From: Semisulcospira habei | Lineage: Eukaryota > Mollusca > Gastropoda > Semisulcospiridae | Reading direction: 5' to 3' | NCBI GenBank assembly: GCA_036245525.1 | Contig: BTPG01000003.1 | Location: forward strand, 188,082,804-188,146,803 | Length of the DNA stretch: 64,000 bases | Part shown: in pieces, positions 54,401-64,000 of the stretch | How positions within the stretch are numbered: position 1 is the first letter of the stretch | Layout: each line of letters opens with the position of its first letter | Translations under genes and position numbers: made by a program | The notes under the pieces: generated by a model | Told to the model about the DNA's origin: nothing | The model's input: only the letters and a program-made list of their open reading frames with translations | Databases searched by the model: none

Positions 54401-56121
54401 GATGTCCCTCTTCTGAACTGCCGCAGACATTTTGTGATTTTTTTTTTCACTGACAAAATCAAACTGCTGCGTGAGAGCTTAGATGCTAAACTGTTCCCAA
54501 ATCTTTCAAACAGGCTGTTGTTACCCCGTTACTAAAAAAAAACAGGCATGGATAGAAATACCTTGAAAAACTACAGGCCTGTATCCAACCTACCATTCAT
54601 TTCTAAGGTACTGGAGAAAGTTGTCTTACAACAGCTACTTACAGGTGAATGGTCTGTTGGAAGTGTATCAGTCCGCCTATAGGAAAGGTCACAGTTTGGA
54701 GACCGCGGTGCTGAGTATTCTAAATGACTTGCTTTATAAAGTAGATGAGAGACTTGTCTCCCTTGTGGTCCTGTTGGATCTCGGCGCTGCTTTCATTACG
54801 CTGGACCATTCAATTCTCTGAAGAGGCTTGAAATCACCTTTGGCCTGCATGAAACGGTTCTCTCACGGTTTGAATCTTACATTTCTGATCAGTACCAGTT
54901 TGTAGGGGTAAAAGACAGTGTTTCTAGGCCTTCCATTCTGAAGTTTGGAGTGCCTCAGGGCTCGACTTAGGCCCTATATTGTTTACGTTGTATTCACAAC
55001 CGCTGTCAGATGTTATTTCCAGCCATCAGTGTTCTTATCATAAGTATGCCGATGACACTGAAATCTCTCAGAGTAGTCCACCTGGGGAATTTCAGTCGGT
55101 TGAAACTGGCATCAAGTCTTGTGTTGACGATGTCACGACCTGGATGGACAGTAACAAACTTATGTTAAACCCAGAAAAAACAGTTACTGCCCATTGGCTC
55201 AGCATCCTCGCTTCAACAAATTCACACTGAGTCTTTACGCATAGATGACACTGATATTCCATTTCAGCCTTAGGTCAAATTTCTTTGTGTCGAGCTCAAT
55301 AAGACTTCATGCAGGATCACGTGGGTGAAATCTGTCGTGGTGCTTCATACTCTCTGAGACTCATCGCCTCTGTCCGACACAGTCTTTCTGATTCTGCCCC
55401 TTCAAAGTTAGTGAACACTTTAGTCACGAGCCGTCTCGACTATTGCATTTCTCTGCTTTTTGGACTTCCATCTGGGCAGATTAACCGCATTCAGCGAGTT
55501 CAAAATAATGCTGCAAGGCTTGTGAAGCGCAGGCGAAAACGAGACCACGTAACCCCTATACTGAAAGACCTTCACTGGCTTCAAATCCAATCCCGCATAA
55601 AGTTAAAGATAGCGACCTTTGCATACCACCACTTTGATGGCAGTCTTCCATCTTACCTTTCCTCCAGTCTACCATCCCTCTCGCTGACTGCGCTCATTGG
55701 GAGAGAAACTTCTCAAATTTCCAAAGTTCCATATCAAATCTGCCGTTGAATGCTCTTTTAGATGTACTGTTCCTTTAATTTGGAATTCCTTACCGACTGA
55801 GCTGAGAAATGCCTCCACCCTTAAGCAGTTCAAATCAAAGTTAAAAACTTAGTTTTTCTCGCAGACTTTCGTGTAATCTCTCCGGTGTTTCTGTCCATAC
55901 CTCCTGCAGACTCTGTGTATATATGTGTGTGTGTGTGTGTGTGGTTTTCGCCTGCGCATTGAGTTACTTTTTCTTGCAGACTTTCGTGTAATCTCTACGG
56001 TATTTCTGTCCATACCTCCTGCAGACTCGGTGTATGTGTGTGTCGTTTCCGCCTGCGCAATGAGTTATATTATAAATACGAGATGCGCCATATAAATAAC
56101 ATTTTTTATTATTATTATTAA
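54401..56121 (+). mobile_element. CR1/L2-like LINE, 3' half, (ATT)n tail
   Basis: Starts near FVIFFFTDKIKLLRESLD (54,430) head to head with the minus-strand LINE and ends GATGCGCCATATAAATAACA plus (ATT)n at 56,107-56,121. A TGTG run lies at 55,921-55,943. A ~55-base segment (GCAGACTTTCGTGTAATCTC through CTCCTGCAGACTC) occurs twice, near 55,861 and 55,976, a duplication inside the 3' region. Confidence 0.75.
54430..55855 (+). pseudogene. CR1/L2-like reverse transcriptase, broken
   Basis: Pieces in order: TDKIKLLRESLDAK, LKNYRPVSNLPFISKVLEKV (54,570), QSAYRKGHSLETAVLSILND, LVVLLDLGAAFITLDHSIL (motif A, second Asp lost to Ile, ~54,775), FGVPQGS (motif B, ~54,945), followed by TAG where LGPILF is expected, YADDTEISQ (motif C, intact YADD, ~55,045) and TWMDSNKLMLNPEKT. 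After a frameshift come ICRGASYSLRLIASVRHSLS, LVTSRLDYCISLLFGLPSGQ, VQNNAARLVKRRRKRDHVTP and LKDLHWLQIQSRIKLKIATF, ending VWNSLPT-ELRNASTLKQFK in another frame. Dead copy. Confidence 0.78.
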
Positions 56122-57017
56122 TCTCTGAGATGAGCATAGCATACTTTTGAAAGAGCATTTGAATCTGGTTAGCTACCTATTGATCAGCTTGCTGGTGTGT
56201 TTACCGGCGAACAAAGAACCGCTGGTATGACGAAAATGAAGGAATGGGGAACAAAGCCATTTTTGGTTCATGTGTGAAGCAAAAGTGAGTCTATTGTCTG
56301 GGCTAGTGGTCGTTCTTCTGTTGTTGTCCGTGTAAACTTTAATGTTGACATTTTCTCTGAGACTATTCAAGCCACAGTCTTCAAGCTTGGCCCAAGGATA
56401 CTTTGTTGCAAGACCTTTCTAAACATACCCATTTCATTCACCTCTTTCAAAGGTCAAGGTCACAGGGGATCAGGAAATAGGTATTAGAAATTGCCATATT
56501 TTGACAAAATTTGTTTTTTTCAAATACTATTCATAACTTCAAACCCAAACTTGGTACAACGATACCTGATGTAAGACCTTTCTTTGCATACTAAAGGTCA
56601 AGGGTCCACGGGTCACGAGATCAGGAAATAGGTTTTAAAAAAAAAAATCATATTTAACAAAAGATGTTTTTTCTCAAATTCAAATATTATTCATAACTTC
56701 ACACTCAAACTTGGTACAGAGATACCTGATAGAAGACCTATCTATGCTTACTGATTGAATGACCCATTGGAAAGGTCAAAGTAGATCAGGAAATAGGTCA
56801 AAATAGCCATATTTTGAAAAGATGTTTTTTTCTTTTTTTTTTCCTCAAATACTATTCATAACACTAGACCCAAACTTGGTACAGATACCTGATGGCAAGA
56901 CCTTCCTATGCATGCTAATTTGGATGACCCCTTGGAAGGGTCAGGGGTCATGAGATGAGGAAATGGGTCACAAATAGCTGTTTCTTGACAAAAATAGTTT
57001 TTTGTTCTCCAATTCTA

Positions 57018-57731
57018 CAGTGGAGTCCAGTTAACACGAACTCGCTTTACACGAAATTCCGGTTAACACGAACCGTTTTTGCATTCCCGGCCGACGGCCT
57101 TCGTATTCTGTATTAAAATTTCACTGATAACACGAAATGCTTAACACGAAATTTCGCTTTACACGAAGATGGTTTTGGTTCCCAACCAGAGCAATTTCAC
57201 TATTATTCACCTGTTTAACACGAACACAGATTCCATTCACAGAAAACCAATTCACGTGTCGCTCTCGCGCTGTGGAAGTACACATGACAGATCAGAGCGA
57301 ACTCTAGTCTGTGATTGGCTGAATAGCCTTCGGCTGTTGTAATCTGTCTTCTCATTGGCTAGCATTTCCGTACTGTATTCATGTTGTATCATTCGTGTAC
57401 CAACACAACCCTCATTGCCGATACGGGATTTTACTTCAGCCTGTGTTGCTTTTACCTGAGGATTGTAACTTAGTATGGATTTTACCTGATGGATTTACAT
57501 TAAATACTCGAGCTGTACACGTTTCCTTGTGTTTTCCTAGCGAGCTGAAGGTATGCATAGAAAGTACGATAATGTGCACTTTTAACCTGGTACTCATTCA
57601 CGCACACGTCTTACACACTTTCTCCTTGAGGGCCGTGATCAATTTTGAGGCCATATTGGTTAACACGAAATACGGTTAACACGAAGTGATTTTCCGTGTC
57701 CCCAGAAATTCGTGTTAAGCGGACTCCACTG
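57018..57731. mobile_element. 714 bp pogo/Tigger-like MITE
   Basis: Ends CAGTGGAGTCCAGTTAACAC and (complement) CAGTGGAGTCCGCTTAACAC, flanked by TA at 57,016-57,017 and 57,732-57,733. The sub-terminal parts are rich in TTAACACGAA words on both sides. TA duplication and a CAGTGGA-type TIR are typical of pogo-group Tc1/mariner elements. The interior (ATTGGCT words, ~57,300-57,360) has no transposase frame; the 94-codon frame 57,395-57,679 matches nothing I know. Confidence 0.85.
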
Positions 57732-57823
57732 TATTTTTGCAACTTCAAATCCAAACTTGGCCCAGAGATACATTATGATAAGACCTTTGTATGCATGCTA
57801 ATCTGGATGACCTGTCATAAAGG

Positions 57824-57913
57824 AAAACATGAAATATTTAGGGCTTAACATCTTTTGTCCACCACGAAGGTGTGTATAAATTTTGACCCTAGCTGGGTTC
57901 GAACCCAACTCCC
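57824..57913 (-). mobile_element. 90 bp tRNA-type SINE fragment
   Basis: CCTGTCATAAAGG is duplicated at 57,811-57,823 and 57,914-57,926. On the minus strand the insert reads GGGAGTTGGGTTCGAACCCA (Pol III B-box GGTTCGAACCC), GCTAGGGTC, then ACAAAAGATGTTAAGCCCTA and an AAATATTTCATG tail. The A-box part is missing. GTTAAGCCC recalls the GTTAAGCAA of the 390 bp SINE. Confidence 0.8.
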
Positions 57914-58206
57914 CCTGTCATAAAGGTCAAGGGTTACGAGATCAGTAACTGTTGTGAAAAAGTAGAATTTTAGCTTTTATCAGCACTTTTGCAACACTTT
58001 TCAACCAAATTTGGCAGAAAGGTAGCTGATAAGACCTTTCTGTGCATACTATTTTGGTTCACTACAAGGTTAGTGGTCACGGAAGATTGACAAAAGTGTG
58101 AAAAATGCATAGATTTTGAGAAAACATGCTGGTACAAAAGCCAACCCTTACATTAGAACTGGATCGTTCATGCATGTGAGCTTTCAGGGCTTTGCCATTC
58201 TGGTAT

Positions 58207-59257
58207 AAATATCTTACCCTAGGGGCCTCCACCCACATTAACATAATTGAGCTGTTGTAAAGAGCTTTGTAGATAGGTAATAACACTGTCCACGAGGAAG
58301 GCAGTGCCCGGAATGGTTTCACTCGGCTTCATCTGTGTCTAACAGTCTGGATAGTCCTCTTTTTATGCATCGATGTGTTCAGCTGAAGGGGTAGGGATAT
58401 GTTAAGATGTAGAGCTGCAGACTTAAAACCACCATCTGCCACCATGCCCTATGACGTGCGCCTCTAGCATCCTTTTAGCGAGAAGATACAGTTACACCCG
58501 GCAACAGGTGTGATGTGAACTCGCCGAAGTCCGCGTCAACAGCACAGGGAATGGTTTGCTCATTGGGTCGTATTAAGTATTAAAGTCGCCAAATGAGGTC
58601 ATTGTGTCTAGGCATGCATGTGTGATTTCTTTGTTAGTTCACCTGTTTCTTATGAGACCTCAGAGAAGCTGGGGTAATGCTCTATCGTTATGCACGTGAC
58701 ACATAATGTGAAACACACGCGAACCCGGCTTGATTATGTTTGATTTTTTTCTGTTTTGGCATGTTGGTTAGATTTTGTTTGCTGATTTTGCCATTACAGG
58801 GACAGTTGAGCTTCTTTGAGTAATATCTATCAACTTACATGGGCAAACTGTATCTCTCATGATTTCAACTTTGCAACACCTTCTTGCTATGAATATGTGA
58901 GTTGGTTTTCACCGCTCGTTTGTAGTTAACAGCATATCTGAAAATGCCAGTGAGCAAGTGTAATTATTTTTAATGTCTTGTGTGTGGCCAGTCAGTTGCT
59001 TTGTTTAATGTTATGCATAATGTGCCACCAGTTCTCAGGAAACGGGGCCTGATTGAGGTAGTGGAGGGATATTGTGTTGATGATTTTTAAACTGTTTCGT
59101 ACTGTTATTGTATCGTGATGGATCACTAAACAGTCAATTGTGTTTCGGTTGCATATTCCATTGATTTGTCCACATGGAATGTGCACAAAGTTCACAATAT
59201 CAGGGAGGCGATTATCAGGGATTTTGGGGGCAGAGTAAGCCTTGGAAGTCTGCTGAG
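58207..59257. other. unassigned sequence
   Basis: About 1 kb without recognised repeats or a supported frame. Confidence 0.4.
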
Positions 59258-59261
59258 TTAG

Positions 59262-59487
59262 CCCTTATCATTCAGAATACACCAGTGTGTGAAATAAGTT
59301 TGACTAAAACAGTTCAAGGGTAGTGCCAGAATAGCTTGGCGCCTATAGGTGCCAAGGTATTCTGGCACCAACCTTGAACTAAAGCCATTGGACTATATCC
59401 TTATCTGTAAGTAATATAATGTAGCTTGCATATGGCAGTGTACAAATTTGAAGCTTTTAGCCTCATTATGATACAGGCTAGGCTCCA
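59262..59487. mobile_element. foldback MITE, diverged copy of 60,975-61,197
   Basis: CCCTTATCATTCAGAATACA, hairpin TTCAAGGGTAGTGCCAGAAT through GGCACCAACCTTGAAC (59,312-59,379), then AACTAAAGCCATTGGACTAT and AAATTTGAAGCTTTTAGCCT. The left TTAA is mutated to TTAG and the right end is unclear. Confidence 0.7.
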
Positions 59488-59829
59488 AGTGTTGACGGCA
59501 ACCGCCGCAGTTCAAAGACGGGAGTGCTCGCGGTCGTTTGGGTTGCTGCACGAGCCGTCGTTGCTGCATAAATCGGCATTGATTTTGCGCTAGCATAGAC
59601 GGTGGAAAGTGGATGTCATGTTGATGACTCTTTAAGTGTACGCGCGCGTGTGTGCGAGTGTGTGTTAAATTTTTATAAAATCTTCCAAATGTGATTGGAA
59701 TAATTGAGCACCTGTTAGAGTCGGATCGACATAGTCATGTGGATGATGTTATTCACCTAGTGTTGTGTTTGATAGAAACCGTGTACAAATGTGTGTTAGT
59801 TCTTTGGTGATCTGTTTTTTTTTTTGTTT
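59488..59829. other. unassigned sequence
   Basis: Contains a short CGCG/TGTG run near 59,641-59,665. Nothing else. Confidence 0.4.
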
Positions 59830-60856
59830 GGCTCACTGCAAACCAAAAGTGAGTCTATGTTCTGGGCAAGTGATCATCCGTCTGGCGCCCACCCGCCCAC
59901 TGTTGTCGTCTGTGGTAAACTTTAGCATTGGCATTTTCTCAGAGACTATTCAAGCTACATTCTTCAAACTTGGCCAAAGGATACTTTGTGGCAAGACCTT
60001 TCTAAGCATGCCAATTTCATTGACCTCACAAAGGTCAAGGTCACGGGATCAGGAAATGTATCAAAAATAGCTTTTTTTTTAAACTTTTTTTTTCCCCTCA
60101 AATACTATTCACAACTTCAAACCCAAACTTGGTACAAAGATACCTGATGGTAAGACCTTTCTATACACACTAATTTGGTTGATCCCTCAGAAAGGTCAAG
60201 GGTCACAAGAACTGGGGGGGGTGGGGGTGGAATAGGTCCAAAATCGCAATATTTTGACAAAAGATTTTTTTTTCTCAAATACTATTCATAACTTCAAACC
60301 CAAACTTGCTACAGAGATACCTGATGGTAAGACCTATCAATGCATATTAATTTGGATGACACAGCAGAAAGGTCAAGGGTCATAAGAGCTCAGGAAATAG
60401 GTAAAAAATATCCATATTTTGACAAGAAATGTTTTTTCTCAATTACTATTCACAACTTCAAACCCAAACTTGGTACAGAGATACCTGGTGGTAAGACCTA
60501 TCTATGCATACTAATTTGGATGCCCCTTTGGAAAAGGTCAAGGGTCAGAAGAGGTCGGCAAATGTGTATAAAATGCCAATTTTTGATAGAATTGTAATTA
60601 TTATCATTTTTGCAAACTTTTGAATCAAATTTGGCACAAAGGTAGATTATAAGACCTTCCTATGTATACTAATTTATTCGACTCATCGCAAAGGTCAAGG
60701 GTCACAAGGATTTGACAGATGTGTGAAAACTGATTAAATTTTGAGAAACATTTTGAGAAAACGTGGATTTTGTTGGTGCAGAAGCCATCCCTTATTGTCA
60801 CATGAGTGGATCTGTCACACTTGAGCCATAAGGGCTTTGCCTTTCTTATTCTCGTC
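59830..60856 (+). mobile_element. pearl-like element, complete, ~5 cores
   Basis: Starts GGCTCACTGCAAACCAAAAG and ends CACTTGAGCCATAAGGGCTT. Core period is about 165 bases: AAACCCAAACTTG at about 60,119, 60,298 (after a G-run insertion) and 60,462. AGGTCAAGGGTCA at 60,193-60,205 and again near 60,371 and 60,692. G run at about 60,214-60,228. Confidence 0.82.
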
Positions 60857-60974
60857 AGAAGAATAGAGCAATGTACATGTAACCATATGTTTTTCAGTCT
60901 AACTTGCAATGACAACAGAGATGTGCTTAGGATACACACTTGTTGCCAGGGGATCTGACAGGTGCTTCATTTAA

Positions 60975-61197
60975 CCCTTATCATTCAGAATACACCAGTG
61001 TGTGAAATAAGTGTGGCTAGAATAGTTCAAGGGTAGTGCCAGAATAGCTTGGCGCCTATAGGCACCAAGCTATTCTGGCACCACCCTTGAACTAAAGCCA
61101 TTGGTCTATATCCTTATCTGTAACAGTGTAAGTACTATGATGTAGCTTGCATATATGGCTGTGTACAAATTTGAAGCTTTTAGCCTCAGTATATGGG
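60975..61197. mobile_element. piggyBac-like foldback MITE (223 bp)
   Basis: TTAA at 60,971-60,974 and 61,198-61,201 directly flank CCC...GGG ends. The central hairpin TTCAAGGGTAGTGCCAGAAT, AGCTTGGCGCC / GGCACCAAGCTATTCTGGCA, CCACCCTTGAA has ~30 base arms and a ~4-base loop. It shares the hairpin core with 47,534-47,739 but has different terminal sequences. Confidence 0.75.
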
Positions 61198-61201
61198 TTA
61201 A

Positions 61202-61445
61202 GCCAGATACCTTTTGGAAAATTTGGAGGAAACCAAACAAAACAACCTTGAATGGAGGGTCTCTGCCACTTCCCTCCTTCCTTCCCAGTGTGTTTATTGG
61301 TTTTAGAAACATTAAATTCGGCTACATCATCACATGACAAACAGTTTTGTCATACTTCTGTGTTCCTCTTTTGATATGTTCATTATCTGTTACTTTGTTA
61401 CTCCATAGCATTACATTGGCCACATTGCACTTTGTTCAATTTATT
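61202..61445. other. unassigned sequence
   Basis: Short spacer. Nothing recognised. Confidence 0.4.
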
Positions 61446-62362
61446 GGCTCACGTGCGAAGTAAAAGTGAGTATGTTTTGGGCCAGTGGTCAATCGTCCGT
61501 TTGCTGTCGTCCGTGGTAAACTTTAACGTTGGCATTTTCTAGGAGACTTTTCAAGGCAGATTCTTTAAACTTGGCCCAAGGATACTTTGTGGCAAGACCT
61601 TTCTAAACATACCAGTTTGAGTGGCCTCTCACAAGGTCAGGATCATAGGGGATCAGGAAATATGTCAAAAATAGATGGACCTTTCTATGCATACTAATTT
61701 GGTTGATCCCTCTGAAAGGTCAACAGTCACAAGAGCTCAGTAAATAGGTGAAAAATAGCCATATTTTGACAAAGATGTTTTTTTTTTCTCAAATACCTTT
61801 TACAAGCTGAAACCCACAATTGGTACAGAGATACCTGATGATAAGGCCTATCTATGTATACTAATTTGGATTACCCCTTGGAAAGGTCAAGGGTCATGAA
61901 GGACTTAGGAAATAGGTATCACAACTTCACACGCAAATTTGGTACAGAGATACCTGATGGTAAAACCTGTCTATGCATACTAATTTGGATGACCCCTTGG
62001 AATGGTCAAGGGTCACAAGAGGCTGGCAAATGTGTGTAAAATGCGATTTTTGATAAAATTGTAGGTATTACCAACATTTGTGCAAATTTTTCAGCCAAAT
62101 TTGGTACAAAGATAGCTGATGATAAGACCTTCCTATGCATATTAATTTAGTCGACTCATCACAAAGGTCACGGGGGGGGGGGGGGGGGGGGGGGGGGTGG
62201 GGGTGGGGGGGGGGGGGTTGTTTGGCAGATGTGTGAAAAATGCTTACATTTTCAGAAAACATGGATTTTGCTGCTGCAGAAACCAGCCCCTGTCACAAAG
62301 GTCACACATATATGTAAATCGGTCATACACATGAGCCATCATGGCTTTGCCGTTCTTGTTTT
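61446..62362 (+). mobile_element. pearl-like element, rearranged cores
   Basis: Starts GGCTCACGTGCGAAGTAAAA and ends CACATGAGCCATCATGGCTT. One core is shortened near 61,677 (AAAAATAGATGGACCTTTCT) and another near 61,918. AGGTCAAGGGTCA-type sites occur near 61,884; the one at 61,995 reads TGGTCAAGGGTCA. Confidence 0.8.
62171..62218. repeat. poly-G tract (~48 bases)
   Basis: G run interrupted by two or three T residues, lying within the last core of the pearl-like element where other copies read GGTCAAGGGTCACGGG. It probably expanded from that motif. Confidence 0.95.
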
Positions 62363-63179
62363 AGTTATTTTTATTTTTGACCTTCATATACTTTGTATTT
62401 TAGTCCTTCAGGTATTCAGTTTTTCTTTGCTTGTAGGGTTGGTGCAGTTATTCTTGTCGTGAATAGTGTTCCTTTCTTTTATTTGAGACTTGCACCCAGC
62501 TTTAAATTGTGCCAACAGGGATAGGTGTGATGGAAGGAGGCTGCGTTGTTTCCTGACAGCTTGCTTGCACTCCTGGGAACGCCCAATTGCGTTTCTACCT
62601 GCTTTGAGCGGGTCTCGCAGTTTACATTCTGCCCCTTAGCATCCGGATATTTGTGGCCTTATCATATTGAGTGTGTTTTGGCAATTGTCTTTCAAAGTTT
62701 TCATCGGTAGGCTTTTATTGAAGTAAGCACCAGCAGTAGATCTGCTCTGTTTTATACTTTCTCTTTTAGAGTAAAAGAATTCTGCTAATCACTGTATGAA
62801 TATATAGACAACTGATTCTGATTGTCAGGGATAGTTTTAAGATCAGCATAATTCCTCTTCACTTCATAGGCGCCAGGCTATTATTAAAGTAATAAAGCAC
62901 TGCCTTTAGTAAACTGTAATGGTTGACCCTTTCTCCACACTTTGCACAGGAGGGGAATGGGCAAAGCATAATTTTCCCAAGAGCATCAGCCCCTACTTTC
63001 CATTCTGCTCAGTGCTTGGCTCAGCGTAGTACGTTTACTCCACATTCTGGTACCACGCAGATTTGATTATAATGGTATGGGGACGGATCGCTGATGTCAA
63101 CTTATAGCTGATTTTCAGTAGGCAAGCTGATGCGGCAGTTTCATTGGAATCGCTCATTTCTCTGCAGGTTCTAAACCCC
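62363..63179. other. unassigned sequence
   Basis: No transposon similarity. It may be upstream sequence of the CpG-rich patch that follows. Confidence 0.4.
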
Positions 63180-63620
63180 ATTTTCCTGTACCTGTTTAAC
63201 ATCTTTCTGCACCAATATAGCGCAGCGGTCACCGCCACCGCTGCAGCCGCCATCACCACCGCCGTCGCCACCACTACTTACAATTGATCGGTCCTCAGCA
63301 GAAGAGAGGGGCTCACGGCGGCGGCAGCAGCAGCAGCACAAGCAAACTGCAGAGCCGAGCCAGCGCCACGGTGTGGGCTGTGTATAATAGCAGTCTCTAG
63401 ACGCCGTATCGTTCGTTGGCGTGCTGTGCTTTGGAACGGTTCTTGCGTATTGTGAATGTGCTTGCTGGCTTTGCTTCGCAGTTCACCGTCTGCTTTACTG
63501 ATGTGTTTTGCTCCCATCGTCTCACTAACAGGCCGGTAGCAGTACAATTGTCTACTAGACTGGCAGTCAGCATCAAAATGTTGGCATCATTGTTGTGTGC
63601 GTACAGCCGGTAAGACAGTC
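63180..63620 (+). promoter_or_regulatory. CpG-rich patch with triplet repeats, candidate first exon
   Basis: CACCGCCACCGCTGCAGCCG and CACCACCGCCGTCGCCACCA (63,228-63,275), then GGCGGCGGCAGCAGCAGCAG (63,319-63,338), give a CpG-dense stretch unlike the surrounding DNA. At 63,577 an ATG in an adequate context (CAAAATGTTG) opens MLASLLCAYSR. The sequence CAGCCG|GTAAGA at about 63,604-63,615 is a good splice donor, so the coding part could continue in another exon beyond the window. On the minus strand a hydrophobic frame (MVATAVVMAAAAVAVTAALY, 63,274 down) is also open but is explained by the triplets. Confidence 0.3.
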
Positions 63621-64000
63621 CGTGCCACAGAGCAATATAGTTTTCTTCAGGCAGCTCCCCGTCCGTGTGCCAGTCAGTAGTGGATAAAGTGTGAGGTGTG
63701 TTTTCTCCTGCCTGCCAGTTCTGGAATTCTTGGTCACAGCGGTTGCCAGGGAATTCTGCTGTGGGTGCCAGTGACGAATTTTGGCATCTTTAAGATATGA
63801 CCAAACTATTTAAGGTAGATCGAGGCGGATATTATACGTCGTTGCTGCTTATTTGGTTGACCTGAGTGACAAGTCATTCATGGCTGTTTTGGGCGCTTGA
63901 ACTGTATTGAAATTTTGTTTGAGAACCCACATACTCATGAGCATTACTATCAAATTGCACGTTTGATTGCGCTCAGAATGGCTACCTGGGTGACCAAATG
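63621..64000. other. unassigned sequence to the window end
   Basis: TTTTCTTCAG near 63,650 resembles an acceptor. Nothing else can be supported. Confidence 0.4.

Larger units (their letters stand above)
56265..58206 (+). mobile_element. pearl-like element, long, with two nested insertions
   Basis: Starts GGTTCATGTGTGAAGCAAAA and ends CATGCATGTGAGCTTTCAGG with GCTTTGCCATTCTGG. Without the inserts (pogo-like MITE 57,018-57,731 and SINE 57,824-57,913) it is about 1.1 kb with five or six diverged cores. Confidence 0.8.

Noticed and set aside
57880..57913. Possible tRNA gene from the GGTTCGAACCC box
   Set aside because: No acceptor stem, D-loop or anticodon arm fits, and the whole insert is a SINE flanked by a 13 bp target duplication.
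63035..63274. Minus-strand frame with a hydrophobic Ala/Val start that resembles a signal anchor
   Set aside because: The hydrophobic run is produced by GCC/GGC triplet repeats. It starts at a non-ATG codon and has no supporting context.

Overview
This is a stretch of animal nuclear genome dominated by transposable elements. It contains no complete protein-coding gene that I can defend. The best guess is a mollusc, probably a marine gastropod. The reasons are inference: abundant single-ORF RTE-type LINEs with short tandem 3' tails, CR1/L2-type and zinc-finger-tailed LINE remnants, pearl-like elements built from ~165 bp tandem monomers, SINEs ending in a GTTAAGC motif, long (TG)n/(CA)n tracts and many poly-G/poly-C runs. 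There are no bacterial features, no operons, no CRISPR array, and I see no rRNA or functional tRNA gene.

Layout. 1-12.7 kb: microsatellites and a dense set of hairpins and foldback elements, an L2-like LINE (4.26-5.81 kb, minus), a 370 bp foldback (6.10-6.46 kb) and a large degenerate inverted repeat (10.6-11.4 kb). 12.76-13.08 kb: a CpG-rich promoter-like patch with CCAAT, E-box and ETS-like motifs and a strong splice-donor match, the best candidate for a gene start. 13-16 kb and 19-22 kb: mostly unremarkable AT-rich, intron-like DNA. 16-18.1 kb: two 5'-truncated RTE LINEs in opposite orientation, each with target-site duplications. 21.7-22.3 kb: a piggyBac-like MITE carrying a poly(A) retroposon with its own 12 bp duplication. 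23-30 kb: pearl-like elements, a C/A-rich strand-skewed block (25.0-26.2 kb) and one copy of a ~1.5 kb repeat. 31.2-37.2 kb: a nest in which an RTE-1 LINE is broken up by an RTE-2 LINE and hit by SINEs. 40.2-42.9 kb: the best preserved RTE-1 copy, with one in-frame stop and one 17 bp deletion in the part present. 43-50 kb: pearl-like elements, LINE tails, several MITEs, and the second copy of the 1.5 kb repeat, which holds a 165 bp MITE, a SINE and another RTE-1 LINE. 53.7-56.1 kb: two CR1-like LINE remnants head to head. 56.3-62.4 kb: three pearl-like elements, one hit by a pogo-like MITE and a tiny tRNA-type SINE, plus two related MITEs. 63.2-63.6 kb: a second CpG-rich patch with triplet repeats and a donor-like site, possibly another first exon.

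How the parts work together. The RTE LINEs (two families, tails TAAG and GATA) encode the endonuclease and reverse transcriptase that could move the SINEs. The MITEs would depend on piggyBac-, pogo- and possibly Mutator-type transposases that are not encoded here. The pearl-like elements repeatedly carry the 13 bp motif AGGTCAAGGGTCA, a DR1-type nuclear-receptor half-site pair. All of the recognised pearl-like copies and all five full SINEs lie on the plus strand, which is unexpected for random insertion. No host function can be assigned to any open reading frame; those recognised are LINE fragments, and most of the rest are microsatellite translations or antisense shadows.
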